From contig PBLG01000026.1 of the NCBI GenBank assembly GCA_002722315.1, positions 1 to 64,000 of the forward strand: a stretch of 64,000 bases of DNA, in the 5' to 3' direction. Source of the stretch: Lysobacterales bacterium (GTDB taxonomy: Bacteria > Pseudomonadota > Gammaproteobacteria > Xanthomonadales > Wenzhouxiangellaceae). Below, piece by piece: positions 44,636-53,555 of this stretch. Within the stretch, counting starts at the first letter, position 1. Every line of letters starts with the position of its first letter. The translations under genes and the position numbers were made by a program. The notes beneath the pieces are model-generated. The model was not told the origin of the DNA. It made no database searches and saw nothing but the letters and a program-made list of their open reading frames with translations.

Positions 44636-44868
44636 GCAGATTCCCGAGTTTGAATTCGATTCCGTACTTGGATGCGCTTGACGTCGATGCGGCACCATCG
44701 GCGCATGGCCGTTTCGGTAGCATTGACGTCCCAAGAGGACATGAAGGCGGTCGTCTCGATGTCCAAGTTCTGCGCCAAATATTTTTTCGCACGCCGGCGT
44801 GTGCCGCATGATTCGATATCGTCGAACACGCAAGCGACCCGACCCGAGAAGGCGCGGCGGACGGCACG

Positions 44869-45558
44869 ATGAGCGGAAACGTTCAGCTGCACCCGGAATG
44901 GCTGCGGGTGCTGGAATCGGAGTTCGAGCAGCCCTACATGATCGCGCTGAAGCGCTTTCTGCTCGAGCGAAAGGCCGCCGGCGCCGAGATTTACCCGCCG
45001 GGCGGCCTGATCTTCAACGCGCTGGATTCCACGCCGCCGTCGCGCGTCAGGGTCGTGATTCTCGGTCAGGATCCCTACCACGGCCCCGGTCAGGCGCACG
45101 GACTGTGCTTTTCGGTCCGCCCCGGCGTGCGGGTTCCGCCGTCACTCGTGAATATCTTCAAGGAACTGCGCGAGGACATCGGTTTCGATATTCCGGGTCA
45201 CGGTTGCCTGCAGGCGTGGGCCGACCACGGCGTGCTGCTGCTCAACGCTGTGCTCACGGTCGAGCGCGGCCAGGCGGGTGCGCACCAGGGCAAGGGGTGG
45301 GAGCGATTCACCGATCGAGTGGTGGAAGTCGTCAACGGTGGCGAGCGGCCGGTCGTGTTCATGTTGTGGGGCAGCCAGGCGCAGCGCAAGGGCGCCGGCA
45401 TCGATCGCAACCGTCACCTGGTGCTGAGCGCGCCGCACCCGTCGCCCTTGTCGGCCCACCGCGGTTTTTTCGGCTGTCGGCACTTTTCGAAGGCCAACGA
45501 CTGGCTGGAAGAGCGGGGGATGACGCCGGTGGACTGGCGTCTTCCGGAAAAGATGTAG
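44869..45558 (+). CDS. ung: uracil-DNA glycosylase
   Basis: Ung (229 aa) removes uracil from DNA at the start of base excision repair. The catalytic motif is [18 protein letters not shown] (the Asp of QDPYH activates water), followed by [14 protein letters not shown] for uracil binding and the minor-groove loop [15 protein letters not shown]. It is intact and of normal length. The 382-bp repeat element begins about 60 bp after its stop. Confidence 0.96.
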   Translation: MSGNVQLHPEWLRVLESEFEQPYMIALKRFLLERKAAGAEIYPPGGLIFNALDSTPPSRVRVVILGQDPYHGPGQAHGLCFSVRPGVRVPPSLVNIFKELREDIGFDIPGHGCLQAWADHGVLLLNAVLTVERGQAGAHQGKGWERFTDRVVEVVNGGERPVVFMLWGSQAQRKGAGIDRNRHLVLSAPHPSPLSAHRGFFGCRHFSKANDWLEERGMTPVDWRLPEKM

Positions 45559-45619
45559 CCGTGGGTTATCGGTTGTCGCGATGATTGCGTCGCTAGTGGC
45601 GTCAGTTTGGCTCTTACGT

Positions 45620-46001
45620 CAAAGGCTGTTTCGCCGCCAGCTTCGCTGGCTGATGCGACCTACTTTTGTTGCGGCAAAAGTAGGCAAAACCGCTCATGCC
45701 GCGAAGGCGCCCGGCAAAATGCGCCGGGTCCCCTGCGATGCTCGGTCCGGGCGGGACGCGCCGAACTCGCTCCCTTCGGTCGCTCAGACATGCGGCGCGT
45801 CTTTTTCCGCCCGGCCCTGCGCTTCTCGGCGCCATCGAGGCAGATGGGTGGCCGCCGAACTTTGGGTGCCTGTCGCGATAGATCTCCGCACGTGATGAGC
45901 CCGTACCCCGCCGTCGCCCGGCAGCGTTTCTTGGTTACTTCTTGGGGCGCCAAGAAGTCACTCGCCAAAGCCAGCGCAGCTGGCGGCGAAACTGCATTTG
46001 A
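45620..46001. mobile_element. MITE-like intergenic element with 32-bp terminal inverted repeats
   Basis: The ends (45620-45651 and 45970-46001) are inverted copies matching at 29 of 32 positions. Inside lie several strong hairpins: CCTACTTTTG/CAAAAGTAGG (45660-45685), ACTTCTTGG-GGCG-CCAAGAAGT (45937-45958) and a long arm (45749-45763 pairing with 45793-45812 around a T5 bulge). No conserved protein is encoded; open frames here are not supported. The surrounding gap (45559-46066) between ung and oxyR contains nothing else. It looks like a non-autonomous or RNA-structured dispersed repeat. Target-site duplication was not clear. Confidence 0.75.
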
Positions 46002-46066
46002 ATTGGAATTCGGGAAGCAGCCTGCGGGCGCATGACTGGTATGTGCCGGCCGCAGGCCAGAAAAAA

Positions 46067-46969
46067 TCAAGGCTTGAGCAATTCCGGATCGATCGAAGAA
46101 AAGATCTCGGCAAGTTCCTCGAGGAAACCCCCTAGCGCAGTGGACTTGCGCCACACCAGCGCGATGGTTCGCTTGGGCCCCGGCTGAACGAAGGGTCGGA
46201 TGGACAGGTTGTCGGTGTGCGCGACCGGCGGCTTGACCGCCATGACGGGCATCAGGGTGATGCCGGTGCCGGCGGCGACCATCTGGCGCAGGGTTTCCAT
46301 GCTGGTGGCGTGGAAATCCAGCTGTTCGTGAGCCCCGGCGAGCTGGCAGACTTCCAGCGCCTGCTCCCTGAGGCAGTGACCGTCCTCGAGCAGCAGCAGT
46401 TCTTCCTTTTCAAGGTCGTCCATGGTGATGGCGTCGCGCTTGCTCAGCGGGTGCGATTCGGGTACCGCGAGCACGAACGGCTCCTCGAAGAGCACACGCG
46501 AGGCAAGCTGTTCGGCCTCGATCGGAAGCGCCAGCAGACCCGCGTCGAGGCGGCCCTGGCGCAGCATTTCGATGACGTCCTCGGTCTTTTCCTCGAACAG
46601 CCTGAGCGTGAGACGCGGGAAGCGCTTGCGGATCTCGGGAACCACGTGCGGCAGGAAGTAGGGCGCGAGCGTCGGAAAAATGCCGATGCGCATGGTGCCC
46701 GAGTGCGGGTCCTTGCTGCGGCGGGCGATGGCGCGGATCGCGTCGGCGTCGGCAAGCATGGCGCGAGCGCGCTCGACGATCTCCTCGCCGACCTCGGTCA
46801 GCATGACCTTGCGCGGCGAGCGCTCAACCAGCTGAACGTCGAGTTCTTCCTCGAGCTTGCGAATCTGGGTGCTCAGCGTGGGCTGACTGACGTGGCAGAG
46901 CTCGGCGGCACGGCTGAAATGGCGCACGTCGGCGAGAGTGACGAGGTATTTGACGGCGCGCAGGTTCAT
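46067..46969 (-). CDS. oxyR: LysR-type hydrogen peroxide sensor OxyR
   Basis: OxyR (300 aa) is a transcription activator of peroxide defence. The N-terminal helix-turn-helix is FSRAAELCHVSQPTLSTQI (residues 18-36). The redox pair is C199 and C208 in DGHCLREQALEVC, at the same positions as in E. coli, and the effector region is typical. The usual neighbours katB, ahpC or recG are not in the window. It is divergent from nfeD with a 159-bp gap that includes the inverted repeat AGGAA-N5-TTCCT. Confidence 0.93.
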   Translation of the reverse strand: MNLRAVKYLVTLADVRHFSRAAELCHVSQPTLSTQIRKLEEELDVQLVERSPRKVMLTEVGEEIVERARAMLADADAIRAIARRSKDPHSGTMRIGIFPTLAPYFLPHVVPEIRKRFPRLTLRLFEEKTEDVIEMLRQGRLDAGLLALPIEAEQLASRVLFEEPFVLAVPESHPLSKRDAITMDDLEKEELLLLEDGHCLREQALEVCQLAGAHEQLDFHATSMETLRQMVAAGTGITLMPVMAVKPPVAHTDNLSIRPFVQPGPKRTIALVWRKSTALGGFLEELAEIFSSIDPELLKP

Positions 46970-46980
46970 ATCCAGAGTCT

Positions 46981-47000
46981 ATCAGGAAATCGATTCCTAT
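46981..47000. promoter_or_regulatory. candidate LysR-type operator upstream of oxyR
   Basis: AGGAA (46984-46988) and TTCCT (46994-46998) flank five bases near the oxyR start, 12 bp upstream of the ATG. The four-part ATAG/CTAT spacing of known OxyR sites was not found, so this is only a candidate for autoregulation. Confidence 0.25.
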
Positions 47001-47128
47001 CCGTCACCCGGATCTATTTCGGGTCGAAAGCGCGGTCGGGACGTCGGCACAATGCACGGTCGAGTGGCGCGCGCGCGTCTCGCCGCCTATAATTTCTCGC
47101 ATCTCGCTTGGCGTTGGAGCCCAAAAAA

Positions 47129-47587
47129 ATGTTGCAGGAGCCCTGGTTCTGGATGATTCTCGGTGCGCTGCTGATTCTGTCGGAGTTCTTCGCGACCGGG
47201 ATCGTGGCGATATTCTTCGGTATCGGCGCGATCCTGGTCGGGATCGCGACCGCCCTGGGCCTGGTTTCGGCGCCGGCCGAGCAGATCGTGCTTTTCGCGG
47301 TGCTCAGCGTGGCCGCGCTGCTGCTCGCGCGCGAGAAGATCAAGGTCTGGTTCCGGGGCAAGGTCAGCGATCGCTGGGAGGGCGACCAGGACCCGGTATC
47401 GGCCCGCGGGGCGCGCGTGACGGTAACCCGGGCATTCAGGCAGGGCGCCGGCAAGGTCAGGCTGAACGGCGTGGAGTGGAAGGCCGAGTGCGACTCGGAT
47501 GGATTCGAGGTCGGCGACACCGCCTGGGTGGTCGGCCACCGCGGGATCACGCTCCTGGTGAGCGCGGAGAAACAGCCCCGCGCATGA
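47129..47587 (+). CDS. NfeD-like membrane protein
   Basis: The product (152 aa) is an NfeD-like protein with about three membrane helices (WFWMILGALLILSEFFATGI onwards) and a C-terminal OB-fold (ARVTVTRAFRQGAGKVRLNG, then EVGDTAWVVG). NfeD partners band-7/SPFH proteins in membrane microdomains. TTGGAG precedes the chosen ATG; an earlier TTG at 47108 is possible. The next gene is such a band-7 protein, 79 bp downstream. Confidence 0.88.
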   Translation: MLQEPWFWMILGALLILSEFFATGIVAIFFGIGAILVGIATALGLVSAPAEQIVLFAVLSVAALLLAREKIKVWFRGKVSDRWEGDQDPVSARGARVTVTRAFRQGAGKVRLNGVEWKAECDSDGFEVGDTAWVVGHRGITLLVSAEKQPRA

Positions 47588-47666
47588 CATGCTGCCGGTG
47601 GGGCCGGGGTCCCGCGGCATCGACAAACTGTGCCGACGAGGCGCGCATTCTTCGAGGGAAAACAAC

Positions 47667-48599
47667 ATGAACATGGATTCCGCGACCATCATGTCGCTGA
47701 TCATCTTGCTGATCGTCATCGTTGCGGTGGTCAAGACCGCCCAGATCGTGCCGCAGCGCTCGGCGTACGTGGTGGAGCGCCTGGGTCGCTTCCAGAGCGT
47801 GCTGGACGCCGGTTTTCACCTGATGATCCCGTTCGTCGACAAGGTCTCCTACAAACATACCCTGAAGGAGCAGGCCATCGACGTGCCGCAGCAGGCTTGC
47901 GTGACCCGGGACAATATCCAGATTCACGTCGACGGCGTGATCTACATGCAGGTCATCGACCCCAAGCTGGCCTCCTACGGCATCGAGGACTATCGTTTTG
48001 CCGCGATCCAGCTGGCCCAGACGACGCTCAGGTCGGTGGTCGGCAAGATCGAACTCGACAAGTCCTTCGAAGAGCGCGCGGTGATCAACGAGCGGGTGGT
48101 CGATGTTCTGACCGAGGCTTCCGAGCCGTGGGGCGTGAAGGTGCTTCGCTACGAGGTCGCCGACATCCGATTGCCGGAATCGATCAAGGACGCGCTGGAG
48201 AAGCAGATGCGCGCCGAGCGCGAGCGGCGCGCCGTGGTGGCCGAATCCGAAGGTGCGCGGGAAGCGAAGATCAACGTCTCGGAAGGCATGAAGCAGGAAA
48301 TGATCAATGTTTCCGAGGGCGACATGCAAAAGCAGATCAACGAGGCCAAGGGCCGTGCCGAGGAAATTCGCCTGGTGGCCGAGGCCACGGCCGACGGCAT
48401 CGAAAGAATCGCCAGGGCGATCAATCTGCCCGGCGGCGCGGACGCGGTCAGCCTGCGCATCGCCGAGCAGTACGTCAAGCAGTTCGGCGAACTGGCCAGG
48501 TCCACGAATACCATGATCCTGCCGGCCGAGTTGTCCGACATCGGCGGCGTCGTGGCGGGCCTGGCGAAGACGCTGGAAAAGGCGCGTGGGCCTGCCTGA
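47667..48599 (+). CDS. qmcA: SPFH/band-7 membrane protein (QmcA-like)
   Basis: The product (310 aa) has one N-terminal membrane helix (MSLIILLIVIVAVVKTAQIV) and an SPFH domain (VERLGRFQSVLDAGFHLMIPFVD, VPQQACVTRDNIQIHVDG). An alpha-helical stalk rich in Ala and Glu and the C-terminal segment EQYVKQFGELARSTNTMILP follow, the last diagnostic of QmcA/stomatin-like proteins. It probably forms oligomeric membrane microdomains with the upstream NfeD. A GAGGGAA site precedes the ATG. A strong terminator follows. Confidence 0.92.
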   Translation: MNMDSATIMSLIILLIVIVAVVKTAQIVPQRSAYVVERLGRFQSVLDAGFHLMIPFVDKVSYKHTLKEQAIDVPQQACVTRDNIQIHVDGVIYMQVIDPKLASYGIEDYRFAAIQLAQTTLRSVVGKIELDKSFEERAVINERVVDVLTEASEPWGVKVLRYEVADIRLPESIKDALEKQMRAERERRAVVAESEGAREAKINVSEGMKQEMINVSEGDMQKQINEAKGRAEEIRLVAEATADGIERIARAINLPGGADAVSLRIAEQYVKQFGELARSTNTMILPAELSDIGGVVAGLAKTLEKARGPA

Positions 48600-48672
48600 G
48601 CTGTGAATTCGGTATCCCGGTCTTCTTTCAACGCTAACCGGTCGTTATCCGGTCGTTGGACGACCAGGCCAT

Positions 48673-48701
48673 AAAAAAACCGGGCGCCAGGCCCGGTTTT
48701 T
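48673..48701. terminator. bidirectional rho-independent terminator
   Basis: ACCGGGC-GCCAG-GCCCGGT is a perfect seven-base GC-rich stem flanked by A7 on the left and T5 on the right. It lies between the convergent band-7 gene and slyD and can serve both. Confidence 0.95.
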
Positions 48702-48723
48702 CGTTCGGATTCCTGCCAGTGGG

Positions 48724-49188
48724 TCAGCCTGCGACCTGGCCCTGTTCCAGTTCCTGGGGGCTGGCTTCGCGTACTTCGCGCACTTTGACGTCGAAGTTCA
48801 GCGGCTGACCGGCCAGGTCGTGGTTGGCATCGATGGTGACCGTGTCGCCTTCGACCTCGGTGACCTTGACCACCAGCGGGCCCTGCGCGGATTCGGCGTT
48901 GAACTTCATGCCGGGCTCGACCTCGTCGATGCCGGCAAAGGCTTCCATGGAAACCTGCTGGATGAGTTCGTCGCGGCGCGGGCCATAGCCTTCTTCGGGC
49001 TCGACCTTGACCTTCAGTTCCTCACCTTCGGCCTTGCCTTCGAGCGCTTTTTCGAGTCCCGGGATGATATTGCCGTGCCCGTGGAGGTACGCCAGGGGTT
49101 CGCGGCCTTCCGAGGTATCTATGACCTCACCATCGTTGCCCGTCAGCGTGTAGTCGATGGTCACGACGGTATCGGCTGTTGCGTGCAT
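48724..49188 (-). CDS. slyD: SlyD-type FKBP peptidyl-prolyl isomerase
   Basis: The product (154 aa) is a SlyD-like isomerase and chaperone. The FKBP part VVTIDYTLTGNDGEVIDTS and PLAYLHGHGNIIPGLEKALE surrounds the IF chaperone insert (about residues 68-130, GYGPRRDELIQQVSMEAF). It ends soon after the FKBP fold with EASPQELEQGQVAG and lacks the His/Cys-rich metal tail of E. coli SlyD, so a role in nickel supply to hydrogenase is less likely. AGGAAA precedes the ATG. Confidence 0.9.
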   Translation of the reverse strand: MHATADTVVTIDYTLTGNDGEVIDTSEGREPLAYLHGHGNIIPGLEKALEGKAEGEELKVKVEPEEGYGPRRDELIQQVSMEAFAGIDEVEPGMKFNAESAQGPLVVKVTEVEGDTVTIDANHDLAGQPLNFDVKVREVREASPQELEQGQVAG

Positions 49189-49273
49189 GGAATTTCCTGT
49201 CTATTCGAATGGTCGTATATGGTAACACCGGCGCCACATGAGGCGGCCGGGGCCTGACCGAGGAGGATGTGCG

Positions 49274-50182
49274 ATGCGATCTGAATTCAATGGGACAGGC
49301 GGTCGAATCGGCGTCGTCGCTGCAATGGTGCTGGCGCTTGCAGCTCTCGCCTTGTACTTTTACAGCGAGCGAGCCGTGCCGCCCGAGACCCCCGTGGATG
49401 TGCCCTCGGGGGTCGACACCCGAAATGGGCCGGAGCCCTCCGATCCTCGGGATGCGGTCAGGCCGGCCGATCCGGCGACCGGCACCGACTTCGACGCGAC
49501 CGATGACGGCGGTCCGACTGATGCAGATCCGGGGTTGCAGAGCGGCGGCGCACCAGAGTCTGCGGCCGCGCCTGAATCCGAACCTGAACCTGAAATCGTG
49601 CTCGAACGGCAGCAGCAACTGCTTCGAGAGGACCTTGCCGTGCGGCTGGGACCCGGGCAGCTCGAAATGGTCGTCGATGAGCGCCTGATCCAGCGGCTGG
49701 TGACCACCGTCAACAGCCTCGACGGTGCGCCCGTTCCCCTGCGCTTTCGGCCGCTGGCGCACGTGCCGGGCCTGCCGCGCCTGGACCGCGACGGCGATGA
49801 ATCCCGGTTGCCCGAGACGCCCGATCCGCGCTACCGGCCCTATCGAGCCATGTTCGATCGCATGGACGCGGTGGAGATGGTCGAACTGTTCGATCGCTAC
49901 GAGCCGGCGCTGGAGAAGGCCTGGCAGGCCCTCGGCGAGCATTCGGAGCAAACGTTCCGCCAGCGTTCGATCGAGATTCTGGAGCACCTGTCCGAATTCG
50001 AGTTGCCCGGCTCGCGACCCGCGGTTCACCAGCCGAAGGTTCTCTACGAGTATATTGATCCGTCGCTCGAACAGCTCTCGTGGGGCCGCAAGATCCTCGT
50101 TCGGATAGGCCCGGAGCATGCGCCGCCGGTGCAGCGCAAGCTGGCCGAACTGGCCGAGCGGCTGGCGAGACAGACCCGCTAG
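49274..50182 (+). CDS. DUF3014 membrane-anchored protein
   Basis: The product (302 aa) has one N-terminal membrane helix (about residues 12-30, IGVVAAMVLALAALALYFY), a Pro/Asp-rich linker (35-105), and a DUF3014 domain (about 115-295) with VVDERLIQRLVTTVNSLDG, PDPRYRPYRAMFDRMDAVE and YEYIDPSLEQLSWGRKILVR. The family function is unknown. GAGGAGG lies just before the ATG. The following Slp lipoprotein gene is 62 bp downstream in the same direction. Confidence 0.85.
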   Translation: MRSEFNGTGGRIGVVAAMVLALAALALYFYSERAVPPETPVDVPSGVDTRNGPEPSDPRDAVRPADPATGTDFDATDDGGPTDADPGLQSGGAPESAAAPESEPEPEIVLERQQQLLREDLAVRLGPGQLEMVVDERLIQRLVTTVNSLDGAPVPLRFRPLAHVPGLPRLDRDGDESRLPETPDPRYRPYRAMFDRMDAVEMVELFDRYEPALEKAWQALGEHSEQTFRQRSIEILEHLSEFELPGSRPAVHQPKVLYEYIDPSLEQLSWGRKILVRIGPEHAPPVQRKLAELAERLARQTR

Positions 50183-50244
50183 ACCGTGCGGGCCGACCGG
50201 CAGGCATTCGAGCCCATCAATCCATACAGATTCAGGCAGCCATC

Positions 50245-50724
50245 ATGAAACAAGTTCTTTCCGCGATTTTTCTTGCCGTATTGCTGGCCGGATGCGCGAG
50301 CAGCCCGTTCGAGACCGCCGGCGGCGAGCCGGCCGCGCTGGGGCCGGGCGAGGCGCTGGCGCAGCCCGATGCCACCGGCGCCCGCGTTATCTGGGGCGGG
50401 CGCATCGTGGGCATCGTCAACCAGGATGACGCAACCGAACTCGAAGTGCTGGCCTTGCCGCTGGGCCCGGGAGACAGGCCGAGACGGGAAGCCGACGGTG
50501 GCGCCCGCTTCGTGATTCTGCACAAGGGGTTTCTCGACCCGATGACTTACGGGCCGGGCCGCTTCGTGACCGCGCTGGGGCGCTTCACCGGCATCGAATC
50601 GCGCTCGGTCGGCGCGTTTGCGCTGGATCACCCGGTACTGGTGGCCGAACAGCTCGAATTGTGGCCGGTGAACCCGAACAGCAGCCGCGCCAACCTGAAC
50701 CTCGGTATCGGCGTCAGTTTCTGA
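50245..50724 (+). CDS. Slp/YeaY family outer-membrane lipoprotein
   Basis: The product (159 aa) has a lipoprotein signal with lipobox LLAGC (C17) and the Slp fold: VIWGGRIVGIVNQDDATELEVLALPL, then ARFVILHKGFLDPMTYGPGRFVTALGRF and a Trp/Pro-rich end. Slp is induced by carbon starvation in E. coli; a different signal may apply here. It converges with queG after 39 bp. Confidence 0.88.
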   Translation: MKQVLSAIFLAVLLAGCASSPFETAGGEPAALGPGEALAQPDATGARVIWGGRIVGIVNQDDATELEVLALPLGPGDRPRREADGGARFVILHKGFLDPMTYGPGRFVTALGRFTGIESRSVGAFALDHPVLVAEQLELWPVNPNSSRANLNLGIGVSF

Positions 50725-50763
50725 GTCGCCACGGTCGCGAATGCGGAGGGCCGGGGCTTGTAT

Positions 50764-51843
50764 TCAGTCCGGCCGGGCGTGGCGCGAAAGCGCCCACTCG
50801 ACGTGCTCGCGAACGATAGGCGACGGGTGGTCGCGACGCGACTGTAGCGCAGCGACGACTTCGGCCGAGGTCGGCGCGTTGCCCAGGCCGACGGCAAGGT
50901 TGCGGAGCCAGCGCTCGAAGCCGATTCGCCGGATAGCGGTGCCTTCGGTGCGGGCAAGGAACGTCTTTTCGTCCCATCCGAAAAGATCGACCAGCGATCC
51001 GGCATCCAGATCCTCGCGCGGTTGAAAATCGTCCTCGCCGCTGAACTGCGCGTAGCGGTTCCAGGGACACACCGCCTGGCAGTCATCGCAGCCGTAGACG
51101 CGATTGCCGATCGCTTCCCGGAATTGCAGCGGTATCGAGCCCTGAAGCTCTATCGTCAGGTAGGAAATGCAGCGCCGGGCGTCCAGCTGGTAGGGCGCGG
51201 TGATCGCTCCGGTGGGACAGACGTCGATGCACTTCCTGCACGATCCGCAGTGGTCGGACACCGCCGAGTCGGGTTCGAATTCGACATCGGTATAGATTTC
51301 GCCGAGAAAGAACCAGCTGCCGGCATGCCGGTTCAACAGATTGGTGTGCTTGCCGATCCAGCCCAGCCCGGCCTTGGCCGCCAGCGGCTTTTCCATCACC
51401 GGCGCGGAGTCGGTGAAGACGCGGTAGCCGAACGGACCGATCTCGTCTTCGATCATCTGCGCGAGCTTCTTGAGGCGGCCGCGCAGGGTCTTGTGGTAAT
51501 CGCGGCCGATGGCGTAGCGCGAGATGCAGGCCTTCTCCGGCTGGTTCAGCAACGCTTCGACCGGCGTCGCGTCGGCCGGCAGGTAGTCCATGCGAAGCAC
51601 GATGATCGAGCGGGTGCCCGGCACCAGCTCGGCCGGTCTCGTTCGCTTGCGGCCGTGCCGGGCCATCCAGTCCATGTCCCCGTGGTGTCCATCGGCCAGC
51701 CACTGGTCGAGTCGGCGCTCGGTTTCGGCCAGGTCGGTGTCGGCGAAGCCGACCTGCTGGAAACCCAGTTCCGTGCCCCAATGCCTGATGCGCGCCTTCA
51801 GCATCTCGATATCCATTGTGCTTGCGGATTTGTCGGCGTTCAT
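50764..51843 (-). CDS. queG: epoxyqueuosine reductase
   Basis: QueG (359 aa) reduces epoxyqueuosine to queuosine in tRNA, using cobalamin and two [4Fe-4S] clusters. The ligands are in CGSCRKCIDVCPTGA and CDDCQAVCPWN. The catalytic N-terminal domain and a C-terminal HEAT-like helical extension (LRNLAVGLGNAPTSAEVV) are present. The length is normal. The gene is divergent from nnr, and the 209-bp gap contains the inverted-repeat element. The queG/nnr/tsaE grouping is widespread in gammaproteobacteria. Confidence 0.95.
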   Translation of the reverse strand: MNADKSASTMDIEMLKARIRHWGTELGFQQVGFADTDLAETERRLDQWLADGHHGDMDWMARHGRKRTRPAELVPGTRSIIVLRMDYLPADATPVEALLNQPEKACISRYAIGRDYHKTLRGRLKKLAQMIEDEIGPFGYRVFTDSAPVMEKPLAAKAGLGWIGKHTNLLNRHAGSWFFLGEIYTDVEFEPDSAVSDHCGSCRKCIDVCPTGAITAPYQLDARRCISYLTIELQGSIPLQFREAIGNRVYGCDDCQAVCPWNRYAQFSGEDDFQPREDLDAGSLVDLFGWDEKTFLARTEGTAIRRIGFERWLRNLAVGLGNAPTSAEVVAALQSRRDHPSPIVREHVEWALSRHARPD

Positions 51844-51862
51844 GGCAAACAGTGAATCACAG

Positions 51863-51945
51863 ATTACGCGGATTCTGGCAGATTCCTGAATAACTGAACA
51901 AACAGTCCAGCGAGTCGATCGGGAATCTGCGTTAATCTGCGTAAT
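51863..51945. repeat. 83-bp inverted-repeat element between queG and nnr
   Basis: The arms 51863-51886 and 51922-51945 are inverted copies matching at 20 of 24 positions. They are built of AATCTGCGT-type half-units (GGAATCTGCGTTAATCTGCG on the right arm). The element could fold as a hairpin with a 35-base loop and looks like a dispersed intergenic repeat. Confidence 0.7.
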
Positions 51946-52052
51946 GCTCGACTTCGCTTCGCGGTTCCGGCCGTGCCGGCCCGGCAGTCATCCGGCATGC
52001 CTGGTTTCATGCCGCGTTGATGGCGGTTTCAAATGGGAATTCAGGAAAGCCG

Positions 52053-53555
52053 ATGGACATCGACAGCCGACTTTACCGTGCAGATCAGGTGCGTGAGCTC
52101 GACCGGCGGGCGATTGCCGGTAACGCCGAAGATCGCGGCATCGCGGGATTCGAACTGATGCAGCGCGCCGGCGCCGCCGTTTTCAGGGCAGTCCGGGCGC
52201 GTTTTCCGGAGGCGAAGAGCCTCGTGGCTTGCTGCGGCGGCGGCAACAACGGCGGCGACGGTTACGTGGTCGCGTCGCTGGCCCGGCGCGCGGGGCTTCA
52301 GGTGCGCGTGATCGCGATGAAGGCCCCCGCAGAACTGGACGGCGATGCCCGGCGTGCCGCCGACGCGTGGCTCGACGCCGGCGGCCCGGTTTCCGAGCCT
52401 GACGGGCAGATCGAGGCCGACGTCATCGTCGATGCGCTGCTCGGCACCGGGCTGGACCGAGAGGTGCGCGACGACTATGCGGCGCTGATCGAGTCGATGA
52501 ACGCATCGGATGCAGCGGTGGTCGCGGTCGACGTCCCATCGGGCCTGCAAGCGGATACAGGGATGCCGCTGGGCACCGCGGTTCGCGCCGACGCGACCGT
52601 AAGCTTCATCGGCCGCAAGCGCGGTCTGGAAACGGGGCGGGCGCCGGACTTTACCGGTGCTGTGCTGTTCGACGACCTTGACGTGCCCGATTCGGCCTAC
52701 CGGGATCTCGACCCGGATGCCGTGCGACTTTCGGATACTGCCGTACAGGAATTCCTGCCTCCGCGCATGCGGGCCGTCCACAAGGGCGCGCTTGGCCACC
52801 CGCTGGTCTGCGGCGGCGATTTCAACATGCCGGGGGCGGTGCTGCTGGCCGCGCGCGCCGCGCTCGTGACCGGCAGCGGGCTGGTCTCGGTGGCCACCCG
52901 GCGCGAGCACTCGATGGCGCTTGCGGGCAGCCTGCCCGAGGCGATGTGGGCCGACGGCGAGAGCGGGGACACGCTCGATGCATTGGCCGCGCGTACCGAC
53001 GTCATTGCCCTGGGGCCGGGCCTGGGGACTTCCGACTGGTCGCGCGAGGCCTGGCGGCGTCTGCTGGGGCGCGATCTGCCGGTGGTGCTGGACGCCGACG
53101 GCCTGAACCTGCTGGCCGAGCACGGGTTCGACCGCGAGAACTGGATTCTGACCCCGCATCCCGGGGAGGCCGGACGCCTGCTGGAGGTCTCCACGGCCGA
53201 CGTTCAGCGTGATCGCTTCGCCGCCGCGCGTGAACTGGCCGAGCGCTTTCGCGCGGTCGTGGTGCTCAAGGGCGCCGGTTCGCTGGTCGCCGACCCGGAC
53301 GGGCGCGTCGCGTTATGTCCATTCGGCAATCCGGCCATGGCCACAGCCGGGATGGGCGATGCGCTGACCGGCATCATCGCCAGCCTGGTCGGGCAGGGCG
53401 GGCGTCGCGAAGGCATGCTGTTCGACGCCGCCTGTGCCGGCGTCGTGGTGCATGCGCGAGCCGGCGACGTTGCGGCCGAGGGGCGCCGGGCGATTCTTGC
53501 CGGCGAACTGATCGCGGCGGTGCCGCGCGTGCTGCCGGGTACGCCCAGGCCGTGA
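52053..53555 (+). CDS. nnr: bifunctional NAD(P)H-hydrate epimerase/dehydratase
   Basis: Nnr (500 aa) repairs damaged NAD(P)H hydrates. The N-terminal epimerase has CGGGNNGGDGYVVASL and VDALLGTGLDREV; the C-terminal ADP-dependent dehydratase has KGALGHPLVCGG, LTPHPGEAGRLL and GNPAMATAGMGDALTG. An in-frame ATG at 52020 and a TTG at 52017 lie upstream, but CAGGAAAG precedes the ATG at 52053, which is therefore chosen. The stop overlaps the tsaE start. Confidence 0.94.
   Translation: MDIDSRLYRADQVRELDRRAIAGNAEDRGIAGFELMQRAGAAVFRAVRARFPEAKSLVACCGGGNNGGDGYVVASLARRAGLQVRVIAMKAPAELDGDARRAADAWLDAGGPVSEPDGQIEADVIVDALLGTGLDREVRDDYAALIESMNASDAAVVAVDVPSGLQADTGMPLGTAVRADATVSFIGRKRGLETGRAPDFTGAVLFDDLDVPDSAYRDLDPDAVRLSDTAVQEFLPPRMRAVHKGALGHPLVCGGDFNMPGAVLLAARAALVTGSGLVSVATRREHSMALAGSLPEAMWADGESGDTLDALAARTDVIALGPGLGTSDWSREAWRRLLGRDLPVVLDADGLNLLAEHGFDRENWILTPHPGEAGRLLEVSTADVQRDRFAAARELAERFRAVVVLKGAGSLVADPDGRVALCPFGNPAMATAGMGDALTGIIASLVGQGGRREGMLFDAACAGVVVHARAGDVAAEGRRAILAGELIAAVPRVLPGTPRP

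Noticed and set aside
45581-46154. Open frames in the gap between ung and oxyR
   Set aside because: They cross the hairpins and inverted repeats of the 382-bp element and change composition with them; no family is recognised.
46981-47000. Canonical four-part OxyR site before oxyR
   Set aside because: ATAG/CTAT quarter-sites at the required spacing were not found; only a short palindrome remains as a weak candidate.
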